The translations under genes were made by a program, and so were the position numbers. From Chaetoderma sp. LZ-2023a (Eukaryota; Mollusca; Caudofoveata; Chaetodermatida; Chaetodermatidae), in contig CM067370.1 in NCBI GenBank assembly GCA_034401795.1, forward strand, positions 67,019,188-67,083,187: a DNA stretch of 64,000 nt, in the 5' to 3' direction. The notes beneath the pieces were generated by a model. The model saw only the letters and a list, made by a program, of their open reading frames with translations, did not search any database and was not told the origin of the DNA. Positions 12,660 to 23,429 of the stretch are shown here, piece after piece (the first letter of the stretch is position 1; each line of letters begins with the position of its first letter).

Positions 12660-14297
12660 ACAGACAGACATAATGTAGCTAAATACAAAGTGCTGAAATT
12701 ATATACAAGAAATAATTACAGGCGCATGTGGCACACTGCAGTTCGCGCCAATGCTACATATCCATTCCATGTACTAAATGCTCATACAGAACAAGCTAGA
12801 CATAACAAAATGACCTTCTAAATTATGTAAAATTGTATATATATATATATATATTATAAACTAACAAACTATATCAGGGGAACAAAACTGACCATACAGA
12901 CACAACCAGAAACTGCGGATCAGCAAGGGTTTTTTCCCACAAAAGAGCTGACCATAGAAATTTTATACTATTTACAAGGTCTAGCCAACCTGAAGAAGCT
13001 GCTCTCCAAAAACTTTACATAGACAATCAAGAAATAAAGGAGACCGAGTATGTTAAATTCCTAGGAGTTTATTAGGACAAACATTTAATCTGGGAGAAGC
13101 ACATAGAGATAATCACATCCAAGGTAGCAAGGAATATTGGTATCATGCGCAGACTCAAGTCATATCTTCCATCTCATATCTTAAAAACTTTGTATAACAC
13201 ATTGATACTTCCACACATAACCTACTGCAATGATATCTGGAGCAATACATATCAAAATAAACTTTAAAAAAATAAAATCACTACAAAAGCAATCTATCAA
13301 ACTATTTTCGCAAACAGCAGGGGGACAAGATAACTTCAAAAGTAACAAAATCCTAAAACGCTAAGACATTAAACAAGGGTTCAATTATATGCAATTCTAA
13401 AGGCCTACCACGATGGCAACCTACCCTCATCCCTATCCAATCTTTTTTAAATAAATGCAGACATACATACGCACAACACAAGAACAAGTTCCAACCTACA
13501 CGTCACATACCACCGAACAGAGGCAGCTACACGAACACCATCCTACCAAGCAATACACTCATAGAATAATACAGATACTGACATACGTACACAAATTCTC
13601 ATGTTAAAATCATCCACAAAATTCATCAAAAACATAATTATTGACAACTAGAAACCACACCACTAACCACCACCATGGCCGTTACACAGCACAGCACTGG
13701 AACGACTTGGAATGCTTCCGAAGTGAGCTGAGGTGTGCTGTTGGGAATTCTGGGCACAGTGATGGAAGACATTGCTTCCCAAAGTGGCAGTGCCTTCCAA
13801 TACGATTGTGCTCGGAGTGCTCAGCGGAGCACTTCTAACTAATTAACATGTTAACTTACTGTCTTGATCTGGAGGCATGCCAACTTCTTTTAGCATTATT
13901 AATCCTATTATGAGCTGTGCTGTAGTCTAACTATTCAAGGCACCTGTTCACCGGAACAGACCATTACATGTAAAACTGTATAGGAGTAATGATAATAGAT
14001 GAGCTCCCCCCCCCCTCCCTCTCCCACCCTCCATCCCTTTATGGTCATAAATGTAATTGTCCTGTTTTACTGTTGTATCCTACATGTATGTACCTACTGT
14101 TCATATAGTATCACGTAATATATGTCTGTTTATGTTACATCCTATTATATATGTCATAATATATTTTGCAATTAATGTTTATATGTTAGGAGTCCACCAC
14201 TTCATAGGCTTGCCTTTGGTGGACTGCCTGTTGTAATCTCTGATACAGACGACTAAAGACGAAAATAAATAATCTTGAATCTTGAATCTTGAATCTG
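12660..14297 (+). pseudogene. Decayed LINE: RT C-terminus and 3' tail
   Basis: The frame at about 13041-13264 reads ETEYVKFLGVY, a stop, then DKHLIWEKHIEII and SKVARNIGIMRRLKSYLP, followed by a TLYNTLILPHITYCNDIWS block. This is the region just after the RT catalytic domain in CR1/L2/Jockey-like LINEs. Downstream text (KAYHDGNLPSSLSNLF in a shifted frame, about 13400-13450) continues the same protein. At least two stops and two frame changes make it non-functional. The element ends in a clear 3' tail of CTTGAAT units at about 14272-14297, directly after AATAAATAA. This tail differs from those of the LINEs at 1-552 and 52.7 kb, so three families are present. The 5' limit is approximate. Confidence 0.65.
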
Positions 14298-14780
14298 TAC
14301 ACCTACACTCAGAAACATTACATAGATACTGCAGTAAAAATGTTGGTAATTATTTCTTCCTCTTTTTTAGACAGCTACCAGACTGAGATGGTTTGTAATT
14401 TGTTTAATATAGATTAGTTCAGAGATAGGTTAGAAAAATAATTTATTGAAACCTAACATATTATAAAATATACATACTTATTGTGAAGTGCTTAGCTTCA
14501 ATGTTTTTATTACCAAACAATTAATTATTAATCTCATGTTTATATGAGACCAGTTTTTGGCGTTATTAATATAATCATGTTATGTAGCAGTTCCACGTTC
14601 ATGATATTATACCCAGCGGAGGAGACACCTTTCATCAACACCTGTAGAGTCTGGTGTGATATGATATGATATCATATCATATACGGCTGCAAAATAATAG
14701 GTCATAAGCCTCTCAGCTGATCCTTGCAGTTTTTGAACCTATACATGCTTTCACCATATCATTTCAATCTTTACAGTATA

Positions 14781-14913
14781 CATATGGCGGTTCGATTCCC
14801 CGACCGGGAGATGGTGATCATCAAATTAAACTAATGGGTGCATGACTGTCGGCTGGATAGCATGTGGAAATTGAAGCCGCACGTTGCCAGTGCGTCAATA
14901 AAATAAAATACAT
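14781..14913 (+). repeat. tRNA-derived SINE, 5'-truncated copy
   Basis: It starts just before a B-box-like GGTTCGATTCC and continues through the conserved body to the GTCAATAAAATAAAATA tail. The A-box half is missing. A full copy follows directly head-to-tail. Confidence 0.65.
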
Positions 14914-15240
14914 ATACTGCCAGAGCCGTGATGGAGTCAGAGTACAATAGGCTTAAATGCCAAGGATTGAATCCACAGATAGTCCCATATGAATCGTCAG
15001 TGTGTCAGTATATCAGACATGTGAAAGCTGGTCGGCCAAACCTAGGCTTTTTAGTCTTGACGTGGTGGTCCAGTGGAAAGATGTCTGGTTGCTGATACTA
15101 TCCGGGGTTGCAGTATGGTGGTTCGATCCCCCCCGACAGGGAGATAGTGATCATCAAATTAAACTAATGGGTGCATGACTGTCGGCTGGATAGCATGTGG
15201 AAATTGAAGCCGCACGTTGCCAGTGCGTCAATAAAATAAA
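14914..15240 (+). repeat. tRNA-derived SINE, full copy
   Basis: The unit starts CTGCCAGAGCCGTG at 14918. After about 145 bp it has an A-box-like TGGTCCAGTGG (about 15066), and 43 bp later a B-box GGTTCGATCC (about 15121). It ends in CCAGTGCGTCAATAAAATAAA. A- and B-box spacing fits a Pol III tRNA-type promoter. The roughly 145-bp leader before the tRNA-like part is also present in the copies at 31 kb and 58.8-64 kb, so it belongs to the SINE. An AT microsatellite (15241-15266) follows the tail. Confidence 0.75.
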
Positions 15241-15266
15241 TAATATATATATATATATATATATAT

Positions 15267-15819
15267 ACCGACAGGAACCCGTTGCTACCATATGGACCAA
15301 AAGTGTCCACTCCCACCAATTTCAAAATACCCAACATACTAATTTTTTAATGCAGACGGTTATTTGCATTTTGCCTTTTGGGTTCAAAGGGTTAGACAGC
15401 TCTAACATTGTAATTTACCATACACTAACACTAAACTGTTATTTGATACACCTTTAACCTTACAATTTCAGTACATTCTAATACTTTTTAGAGGATTTGC
15501 AATACTGACTTGCTCGGCTTTCGTGCACGCTAGCCTAAAAACAGCATTACAAACTATACAAGTACACATATTGATGCAAGGCATCAATGGCAAAAAGCGT
15601 GGCCGGAGATTATTATAATTCAAGCTGAGCTTCAAATTCATTTTTATATATAATACACACTTTGCAGTAGCACAACAGATTGTCCACCAAAGACAATGAC
15701 TATATCTAGACCTTGGACCCCTACATAGAACAAAAAATAAATTATACATGTAGAACTGGCACAGGCACTATATAATATAGGAAGACATGGGCTTCAAGTT
15801 AAAGATATAGCCATTAGAC
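15267..15819. other. Intergenic, nothing recognised
   Basis: No motif supports the 93-codon reverse ORF here. This is the left flank of the gypsy provirus. Confidence 0.4.
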
Positions 15820-15823
15820 ATGT

Positions 15824-17508
15824 TGAAGATTTTCGATCTTCGGGTCTAATTTAGAAATATATCTACTACACTTCTGATAAGAATATGCTGCGACAACCTG
15901 TTATCAAAGATGCAGTAATACGATTATCTGCTCGCCTCGTCTAAGGTAATGGTGACAATATTTATACTCGATAATCTGGGCCTGATCTGACTCGGGTAAA
16001 AGATGGTGGCTCGGGACGGTGGTTTTCCGTCACTTCCAGACTGGACAATACACAACCCAAACTCTTGCTTCGAGAATATCGAAGTGATAATTTATTCTCT
16101 TAAGTTTGACTGTCTAATATGGCTACGGATATGTGTGACTTATGCTGTCACGATAGAAAACAACCTGTTAAATAAAACTCTAAGTAAATATGAGTGGCTT
16201 ATACTACCACCAATCTCTATCAATTATGGGTGGCTTATACTACCACCAGATACTTTGAGTAACTTTTACTGTCACTCGCGTCTATAGAAATAACTGATTT
16301 TCATACAATACGAATACTGGTTATTCTATCATTACAAAGTTGCGTTTCACGATTCTCTAAATCATCTTCGTCAAAAACCGTTCTTGGCTACTTAAAACCA
16401 TTCACTAAGAACTTGTTTGAATTTCGACAAATTCAGTTCCACAGAACTATACGGACTCGAGGCTAGGTTTACCTAAGCGCAATAATTTTCGGAACCAAGA
16501 TTTTTCTAAAAAGTTAAAGTCCACTTTTTATACTTCTCTGGAGCCCTCTACCATGTTCGTTTTGGTTCCTCTTTCCAGAGTTTGATTCGATGCTCATTGA
16601 TTGTGACGTCATCCTGACTAATCAAACTCCGATTTTCGCTCTTAGGAAAAGAACACCGAACAAGTTAAAGCGGCCTAATTGACTCATGAGTGTAGAATTC
16701 TATCCGATAACCTCCCACAAACTTAACAGTGATGGACATTGCTTCGACAATCATTGCTAATCGTTTCTTAATATCTTATTCTGACTAACGTCTTCTGTCA
16801 ACTTTTCGTCTGGTTTTCTAATCTACTTGGCGCCAGACGCTATCATGCCCACGTCCAGCCCCTTGCTTATTAGGCCTACGCCTGCATTTCAGAAGGATGC
16901 CATGACGTAGTGACCATGTGGTACATCTGATTCACCAACATCTGGTGTCGTATCTGGTGTCGTGGGTCGCCTCTATAGAAATATAGAAACCCGGTCACCT
17001 TATTATGGTCCTTATGGTAAGTCGGTCGTCGCCACGTTTACTACGTCATTCTATGAGTCATTCAGTCTGTGCTACGTACACTCTGTGCGTAGCATTCTAC
17101 CGATGCTCTTGCTTGAATATTTAGAAAACTATTGGTCATAACTTCTGCTGAATACTTTAAAAGGTTATGCCGCGCCTGCAGCAACAGCTTTCATCTTTCA
17201 ACCACCGATAGATTCCATCAGCTCACTGCCCTAATCTTAGTCTATTCTATTCCAATTTCATATTCCAATTTCACTTATTGTATCAGCTATATTTTCGTGT
17301 CAGTTTTGCATCGACTTGATGCACACACTAGATCGCGCTAATACATTTTCGCTCATTGTGTTATCCGTTCCCTAGCTCGTCTGGTATTCAAAAATATAGT
17401 CATATTCTTTGCTGGGGGTCTTGTCATATTCTTCGCTGGCGGTCTTGGACTGCAAATATAAGATGTCCCCAGGGTCATGACCCCCCAGAAGACAATCCCA
17501 TACTTACA
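15824..17508 (-). repeat. 3' LTR of the gypsy element
   Basis: A 1685-bp direct repeat of 25122-26825. On the minus strand it is preceded by a weak purine tract (GAGGGGCG) that would serve as the polypurine tract. Confidence 0.92.
16091..16096 (-). terminator. Polyadenylation signal in the 3' LTR
   Basis: AATAAA on the minus strand lies about 430 bp downstream of the TATA box and about 270 bp before the LTR end. This position fits an R-U5 polyadenylation signal. A matching site is in the 5' LTR near 25389-25394. Confidence 0.45.
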
Positions 17509-18189
17509 TACGCCCCTCAACCAAAGTTAATTGACCATCTCTCTTAAGGCCTTAAGAGAGTGGCAACTAACTCGTTGTGGACTATCAACAACCCAAACCT
17601 ATACCAGCAGCCTGAACGGATACCACCTGACATTTATCCAATCATCAAGAAATCAGTAATACAGGTCAATATATTATACACCAATACTTGTCCGAGTAGC
17701 GGAATGCTCGGAAATACATTAGTAGTATACGTTAGTGTATGGTTGATAACTATGCAAACATACATGTCCGGGTAGCAGAATATCGTGCGCAAAAGACTGC
17801 CCCCAGAAACACATTGATAGCATCATTAAACCGTGATCGATAACCTCGATCCACGCGTAACTTAACAATAAAAGCGAGCAATCGGTACAGTTTAAAACAA
17901 GTGAATATATATTACATAATGTATTAATATAAACTGCCGCTACTGCCAGCAGCGACAACATGGTCAGCAGCGACACACTTTTCGCGTGTCGTAATGATTC
18001 GTTGTCACACGACACAACATTATAGTTCAAAACCTTAATCCTACAGTGCAAATACCATTACAGATCATGTGAATTTTTCCTATTAATAAAACAGTACACA
18101 GTACGGTATCATGATAAAGTTCGCGCCACAATTATTAATATTCACCAATTATTGTTCCAGTAAAAACATATAAAATTAGTGCCAAAATG
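17509..18189 (-). other. env 3' region before the 3' LTR
   Basis: 680 bases without a recognised gene. A reverse ORF of 110 codons (17719-18051) has hydrophobic stretches but no known motif. It may be chance, or an accessory frame. A perfect 16-base palindrome, CTCTTAAGGCCTTAAGAG, lies near 17541-17558. Confidence 0.4.
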
Positions 18190-19824
18190 TCATGGTGATA
18201 CCTCCAAGCGGTTTATGCTCACGTTAGGATCCACCACGTCAACGTACATCTCCATCTCTATCCAGTCGGCAGCCGTCGGGTCGATCTCAGTCCTGGCGTT
18301 AGCATTAGGCGACGACCCGGTTGCCATCCGCAGCAGCTCCGGTAGAGCTGCAGTTCTCCGGGGCTGCTGGGTCTGAATAGTTGGTGTGATGATATGCGGT
18401 TCACTACTATGGGCCGCACGTGGCTTGCGTTCATGGGCCGTATGTGGCTTGCATTTAAGCGCATTCCACATGCGTGATAACACGCCACATTTGTATAATA
18501 TAAGCACAACTACTAACACAACTACGAAAGAACCCGTTGAATATGATACGAAAGAATGTACCCCAATGCCATCGACCATCACTGGGTCGATCATGGATAA
18601 CGGTGGTAGCGGCACGTACTTAGACTTTTGTAAATGGTTCCACGGTTGTGGCTTTAAATGGTCAACTATCATAGATTGATTTAGAACGCCGGACACATCC
18701 AAATGGGGCATTTCAATGGCTAGGTCTATTCGAGTGTACGTCCGACTATAAGACGCTACAGGCTCGAATCGCCAGCCCCTCCCACTATACCCGCATTCTC
18801 CAGACATCAATGCATACACACCATTACTCACCCTACATCGGTCCGTCAGTCGTCCGTCGCAATGGATTTCCACCGTCTCGCCGAACGTTTGCAATACTAC
18901 TCCGATTTTCTCGTTGGCAAATAATTTACTAATGGTTACGTTTGACTTCGTTAGTTGAATATTACAGTTGCTATCAGTCGCATTTGTCAGTACACTCACA
19001 ATACAGGGCACGTGGGTCTTGTCGACCCGTAGTTGTCCCTGGCACACCCTAGGGTCAGCACCACGACACTCCGATGCGGTAAAGTACCACTCCGTCTTGG
19101 TATCTAGACCAATGCTGGTACGGGCCAGTATCACTTGCATGTAATACCCTGTCTTGGCCAGTGGTTCAGGCCATGAGTGTAGTCCATATTCGATATATTG
19201 TCCTCCGTCAATTAACGGTAACGTCGCCACATAATGAAGTTTCGATTCATCCTGCCACAATGGATATACCACCACATTTCTGTAATACCACTGATACGGT
19301 CTTATCAGCCTATATTCCGCACTAACCTGTTTCGATACGGACGTCAGATCCTCGGGACTAAAAAGTTCCTCCGTTAGACGACCCAACTCTAAGGATGCCG
19401 TTTGCCTATGGAATCGTTCAGCTGCCTTCTGGTAGTCATAGACCACGTGTTCAGCCGAGTCTATAATATGTCCTAACCGTACCAACGCATAGAGTTCCAA
19501 CAATCGAATCCCCTGCTGCCTGAGCGCTCGGCTCATGTTGCCCGTTGCACTGGCCAAGTTGTCGCCTAACTCGTTAATACGGTCCGTGTTCATACCAATA
19601 TCTCGGAAAGCTAATTTGACGTGCGACGTCAACTGGTTGGTAAAAGGCACCACTTTGTTCATCCTCGTCATCGCCTTCCTTACCACATCTCGTATGGCGT
19701 TTATATCCCCAGATGTAGCGGTACCGAACAGCGATGATGCGATGTCGCCCACAAAGTTAAATAACCCTCGCTTCTGCCTAGTGCCACTTCGACTACTCAT
19801 GGTTTGCTGTGTTTGGCTTGCCAT
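18190..19824 (-). CDS. env: env, main (F1-like) segment: F-type fusion glycoprotein
   Basis: 544 codons. Near the start is a furin-type site RQKR (about residues 16-19), followed directly by GLFNFVGDIASSLFG, a glycine-rich hydrophobic fusion-peptide-like stretch. This layout matches the F protein family shared by baculoviruses and insect errantiviruses (established family knowledge). A helical, heptad-like region follows, then a Cys-rich ectodomain with N-glycosylation sequons (NMS, NAT, NVT, NQS). A transmembrane segment FVVVLVVVLILY lies at about residues 427-438, and a cytoplasmic tail of about 100 residues ends at 18190. The protein would mediate membrane fusion and entry. The ATG at 19824 is only the first Met after the homopolymer break; the natural protein starts in the preceding segment. 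No other break is seen in the 1.6 kb. Confidence 0.82.
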   Translation of the reverse strand: MASQTQQTMSSRSGTRQKRGLFNFVGDIASSLFGTATSGDINAIRDVVRKAMTRMNKVVPFTNQLTSHVKLAFRDIGMNTDRINELGDNLASATGNMSRALRQQGIRLLELYALVRLGHIIDSAEHVVYDYQKAAERFHRQTASLELGRLTEELFSPEDLTSVSKQVSAEYRLIRPYQWYYRNVVVYPLWQDESKLHYVATLPLIDGGQYIEYGLHSWPEPLAKTGYYMQVILARTSIGLDTKTEWYFTASECRGADPRVCQGQLRVDKTHVPCIVSVLTNATDSNCNIQLTKSNVTISKLFANEKIGVVLQTFGETVEIHCDGRLTDRCRVSNGVYALMSGECGYSGRGWRFEPVASYSRTYTRIDLAIEMPHLDVSGVLNQSMIVDHLKPQPWNHLQKSKYVPLPPLSMIDPVMVDGIGVHSFVSYSTGSFVVVLVVVLILYKCGVLSRMWNALKCKPHTAHERKPRAAHSSEPHIITPTIQTQQPRRTAALPELLRMATGSSPNANARTEIDPTAADWIEMEMYVDVVDPNVSINRLEVSP

Positions 19825-19829
19825 CTTTC

Positions 19830-20150
19830 TTACCCCCCCCCCCCCCGTATTCGATGCTGTAATCCGTATATCTCGTTCCCACTCAAAAACGCTGTTTTGG
19901 TACCCATGCTAGCGGCGAGACTGGCCATTTGGGCCAACCGTCCCAGGAACTCCGCGGGTAGGTAAGGATGGTCGATGGATACTATCACGGTCCATTTGGC
20001 CCATATCACTGACACAGTCTCCGGCTTAGTTATCATGACGCCGTTCGGCAGGCGGTGTATACTCGAGTCCTTGCATATACTTGATACCATGCTAAACCAC
20101 AACGCCATTATACACAATTTAAACGAATACATTTTAGTATCTGCGAACAA
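19830..20150 (-). pseudogene. env: env, N-terminal (F2-like) segment with signal peptide
   Basis: 106 codons starting MFADTKMYSFKLCIMALW, with a hydrophobic stretch at about residues 9-22 that looks like a signal peptide. A short ectodomain with IDHPYLPAEFLGRLAQM follows. The frame runs into a 14-base G tract (19833-19846 on the plus strand, as C) and stops at once. The rest of env continues in a different frame across the tract. In F-type fusion proteins this small N-terminal subunit is released from the large one by a furin cut and stays disulfide-linked. It begins 175 bases after the integrase tail ends. A spliced env mRNA would be expected, but the splice site was not identified. Confidence 0.7.
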
Positions 20151-20325
20151 ATTTAGTCTTAATTGTTATGATATTTTACGTACTGGCTATTTGCGATGTT
20201 ACAGTATAGCGATACAATACACACTATCGGCGGTTGTGCCGCTGAATAACGGCATTTACATGACTGACGAAATCAGCATATAGCACGTCATCGTAAAGGG
20301 CGGAGTCTATTACGCCAATTCGGAG

Positions 20326-21159
20326 TCACTTGTTACCGGATTCGTTCTCCCGCCCATACCCTTGCTTTCGCTTCAAGTCTAACCTGAGTTGCTTGCTGTC
20401 AAAATCGTCATCCGGTATATGTTTGCGCTTGCGCAACATATAAGGATGCGATGGAAGCGTCTCCATTGGTTCAGAGGCAGGCTCTGGTGCCGCCTCTTGA
20501 GCGTCAGTCATCATAGGCCTAGGAGTGTCGATGATATCACCCAGTGACTCATGGTTTTGATTGCGACTCGTATTGGGTTGAACCTTTTTCCGGTCAACCC
20601 TCTTACCCCCTGTACGCACCTCTGGTTCCATATCCGAAGCTGGCCGCTTCTTACGAACCTGGGGTGTCGTATCTGCGTCGGTGACCATAGGTTCTGGCTC
20701 GGGCAACATCGCCCTGGGGTGATGGCTAGCCTTCGTCCCCCTGGTAGGGTTACGAATGGGACGTGGTCGTACCGCGTCCCAGCACATTTCTGAGTCGACT
20801 ACGCGCAACTTACATATATTAAGTACACGCACCTTACCAGACCTCTGATGGCAGACATGCGCCACAGGTCCGTTGATCTTAAAGATCTCAGATTCGGGGT
20901 CACTGCGAGAGGTCAACTTCATCCTCTCTTCAGCTTTTACGACCACCGAATCCCCCACTTTAAACTCACCAGCGTTCGCACGCTTATTAACCTGTTCCCT
21001 GTGAATCTCTCGAGATCTAGCTGTTCCCTCCCGAGCACGTAGCAAGGCGTTGTTGAGATACGTTAGTCTCTCACCAAGGTCTTGTGACGCATCGATTGGA
21101 ACGGCCATTGGCAATCTCGCCCGTCGCCCATACGTCAAATAAAATGGCGTATATCCGGT
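20326..21159 (-). pseudogene. Integrase C-terminal part (post-core motif and GPY/F-like domain)
   Basis: The frame begins with TGYTPFYLTYGRRARLP, the motif that normally comes just after the catalytic Glu of gypsy integrases. Then come a helical linker, KVGDSVVV, and an INGPVAHV...VLNICKLRVV block resembling a GPY/F (SH3-like) module. A long, basic, Pro- and Arg-rich tail with KKRPASD and KRKQGYGREN ends at 20326. The catalytic D,D(35)E residues are nowhere in the element, so this is a remnant joined to pol by a deletion. The first recognisable ATG (21138) lies inside the conserved motif and is not a natural start. Confidence 0.82.
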
Positions 21160-22970
21160 CGTCGCATGGCCATGGGCATTTCACTATACCTGGGTCGGGT
21201 AGTGACAGGTCGGTTGACCTGGCACTTCGTACACGTTTCAAGCATACGAATTATGTCTTTTCTTAAAGACGTCCATACAAAAGAATCTCTTACCATACCG
21301 ATGGTCTTCTGTAGACCTTGGTGACCAGCTCGTTCATGAGCCATCCGGAGCACTTTCTCACGGAACAGGGTAGGTAAGACAATTCTGGGGTACTCAGCGT
21401 CCAAGGCTGAAGGCGTAATTAAAGAATACAAAATGCCATTCTTGACCATATACTCCTCCGGGGTGTTTTTGAACAACTCCGGGTATTCCTTGGTCTGCTC
21501 GGCACACAATTCGTCATATGGTATGTCGAATGCTTCCAGAGGGACGTGAGGTAACACCCCCTCGTCGACGTCTGGTATTACAAAGTCGCCCGTGTCTAAC
21601 GTCGCGACTTCCACCGTATGACGTAACCTGGACAACATGTCCGCTCGAATATTCTTCGAGCCTTGGATGTATTCAATCTTACATCCGTACTCGGTAATCA
21701 GTACAGCCCAGCGCTGCACCTTCGTGTTTTTAACTTCGCCCACAAACAAACTCTTTAGGGGTTTGTGGTCGGTATACACGGTAAACTGCGCGCCAAATAG
21801 ATACGGTCTAAGCTTCTTTAGCGCGTATATTACCGCATAAGCTTCCTTTTCTATCACAGGCCAATTCAACTGACTGTCCTTAAGAGTAGAGCTGACATAC
21901 TGAATCACACGCTCAATACCCTCGTCATCTACCTGTACCAGTATCGCACCTATCGCATAGCTAGACGCATCAGTATACAATCTATACGGAGCATTCAAAT
22001 TCGGATATGTGAGAACCGTCTCACTACACAGCAAGTTTTGTAATTTCTTAAACGCTTGCTGTTCTTCCTGACCCCACTCAAAACGTTTATATTTCTTAGT
22101 CAATTCTATCAAAGGCTTAGCAATTTCGGCATAGCCTTGCACACAAGAGCGGTAATACCCTGTAGCGCCCAGGAAACTTCTCACCTCACCCACGTCGCGT
22201 GGCGGTGACATTTCTCTTATGACCTTGACCTTCTGGACCTGAGGAGCCACTCCCTGTGCTGAAACACGATATCCTAACAAATCAACTGATGGTTGGGCGA
22301 AATCGCATTTCGATTTTTTAACTTGCAAATTATATTCTTGAATTCTACGCATAACTGTACGCAAATGCTGTGCATGTTCAGCCGGGTTTCTTGAATATAT
22401 GACTATATCGTCGACAAAAACATGCAGACATTTTCCCACGAATTCTCGGAAAATATCGTTCATTGCCCTCTGAAATACGGCACTTGAGTTCGCAAAACCG
22501 AACGGCATCCGAACAAATTCGAACAAACCTTGGCTGCAAACGAACGCTGTTTTCGCTATGTCTTGGATGTCCATTGGTATCTGCCAATAGCCAGACTTCA
22601 AGTCCATAGTCGAAAATATCGTAGCGCCGCCCATAGAATCAAAAATGTCTGATATATTCGGCAAAGGATAGCTATCCTTACGACAAACGGAGTTCAATTT
22701 CCTATAGTCAATGCAAAATCTCGTCCCCCAGTCCTTCTTAGGGACCAACGTAATGGGTGACGCCCATGGAGATGACGACAGTCTTATGACGCCCGCTGCC
22801 AGCATCTCAGCTACTTGATTCTTGACTATATATTGCTTGGCTAGCGATAGACGGTACGCTTTCTGCCTAATAGGATAGGCATCCCCTGTCGGTACCGTAC
22901 ACTTGACTTTGGGAACCAATCCTAAAGTGTTTGGACGAGCCGTATCAAAAATATCTGCAAAGTCCGCCAT
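21135..22970 (-). pseudogene. pol: pol: reverse transcriptase, RNase H and integrase zinc finger (integrase core deleted)
   Basis: 611 codons. RT motifs are in order: FCIDYRKLN, FSTMDLKSGYWQI with the first catalytic Asp, LFEFVRMPFGFANSSAVFQR, HVFVDDIVIYS (catalytic FVDD, about residue 190), and LLGYRVS. RNase H follows with LYTDASSYAIGAIL, EKEAYAVIYAL and YTDHKPL, which carry the acidic residues. The chromoviral-type linker then leads to an integrase HHCC finger (HERAGH...CTKC). About 15 residues later the frame runs out at 21135. The integrase DDE core that should follow is absent, and the next recognisable integrase sequence is in another frame about 10 bases away. The protein would still copy RNA to DNA. 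It belongs to the Ty3/Gypsy group by gene order and motifs. Confidence 0.9.
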
Positions 22971-23003
22971 GACTTTGTCGATATCTTTTTATCCGGTCGT
23001 TTC

Positions 23004-23429
23004 CTAACAGCTTGCATAGACATAATTTGTCTGTTCTCTATGCGGATATTCAAAGGGATATATCTGGCCAAACCATACTACAATTTTGGCCTGATAGTCA
23101 ATCTTTGCATTTCCCAGGTGCAAAGCGTCCGCTCCAAGTAAACATTCATGCCTCATTCTGGCCACAATCGTACTAGGGATGGGTCGGGCGTTCTTGAATT
23201 TTACTTGTGTTTCCCCCAAAAGTTTTATCGGGGAACCATTTACAGCTAAGAGCGTTTTTGCTCTTTTCAATGGCCTAGCATCCAACATGCTACACCATAT
23301 ATCTTTACGAATCAAGGATGTGCTAGCACCAGTATCCACTAAGGCATGCAGGTACTCACCCTGATCCGTTGGACCGTTTTTATCTATACAAAGACGGATT
23401 AAGAACCGCTCTGTCGGTGATCTCACCAA
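23004..23429 (-). CDS. Retroviral-type aspartic protease
   Basis: A 141-codon frame with the catalytic DTG motif in ALVDTGASTSLI (about residues 30-41) and the downstream block CLLGADALH, where retropepsins have their conserved (I/L)LG(A/M)D turn. This protease would dimerise and cut the Gag and Gag-Pol polyproteins. Its frame begins inside the end of the gag second frame (7-base overlap, different frame), an arrangement usually read by ribosomal frameshifting. It stops at 23004, about 34 bases before the RT frame opens, so protease and RT are not in one frame here as they are in intact relatives. That stop and the frame change are probably decay. Confidence 0.8.
   Translation of the reverse strand: MVRSPTERFLIRLCIDKNGPTDQGEYLHALVDTGASTSLIRKDIWCSMLDARPLKRAKTLLAVNGSPIKLLGETQVKFKNARPIPSTIVARMRHECLLGADALHLGNAKIDYQAKIVVWFGQIYPFEYPHREQTNYVYASC

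Noticed and set aside
16003..16287. 94-codon ORF also found at 25313-25597
   Set aside because: It is the same LTR sequence twice, antisense to the element. Duplication explains its conservation.
18386..19912. Plus-strand ORFs opposite env
   Set aside because: Shadows of the env gene, with no motif of their own.
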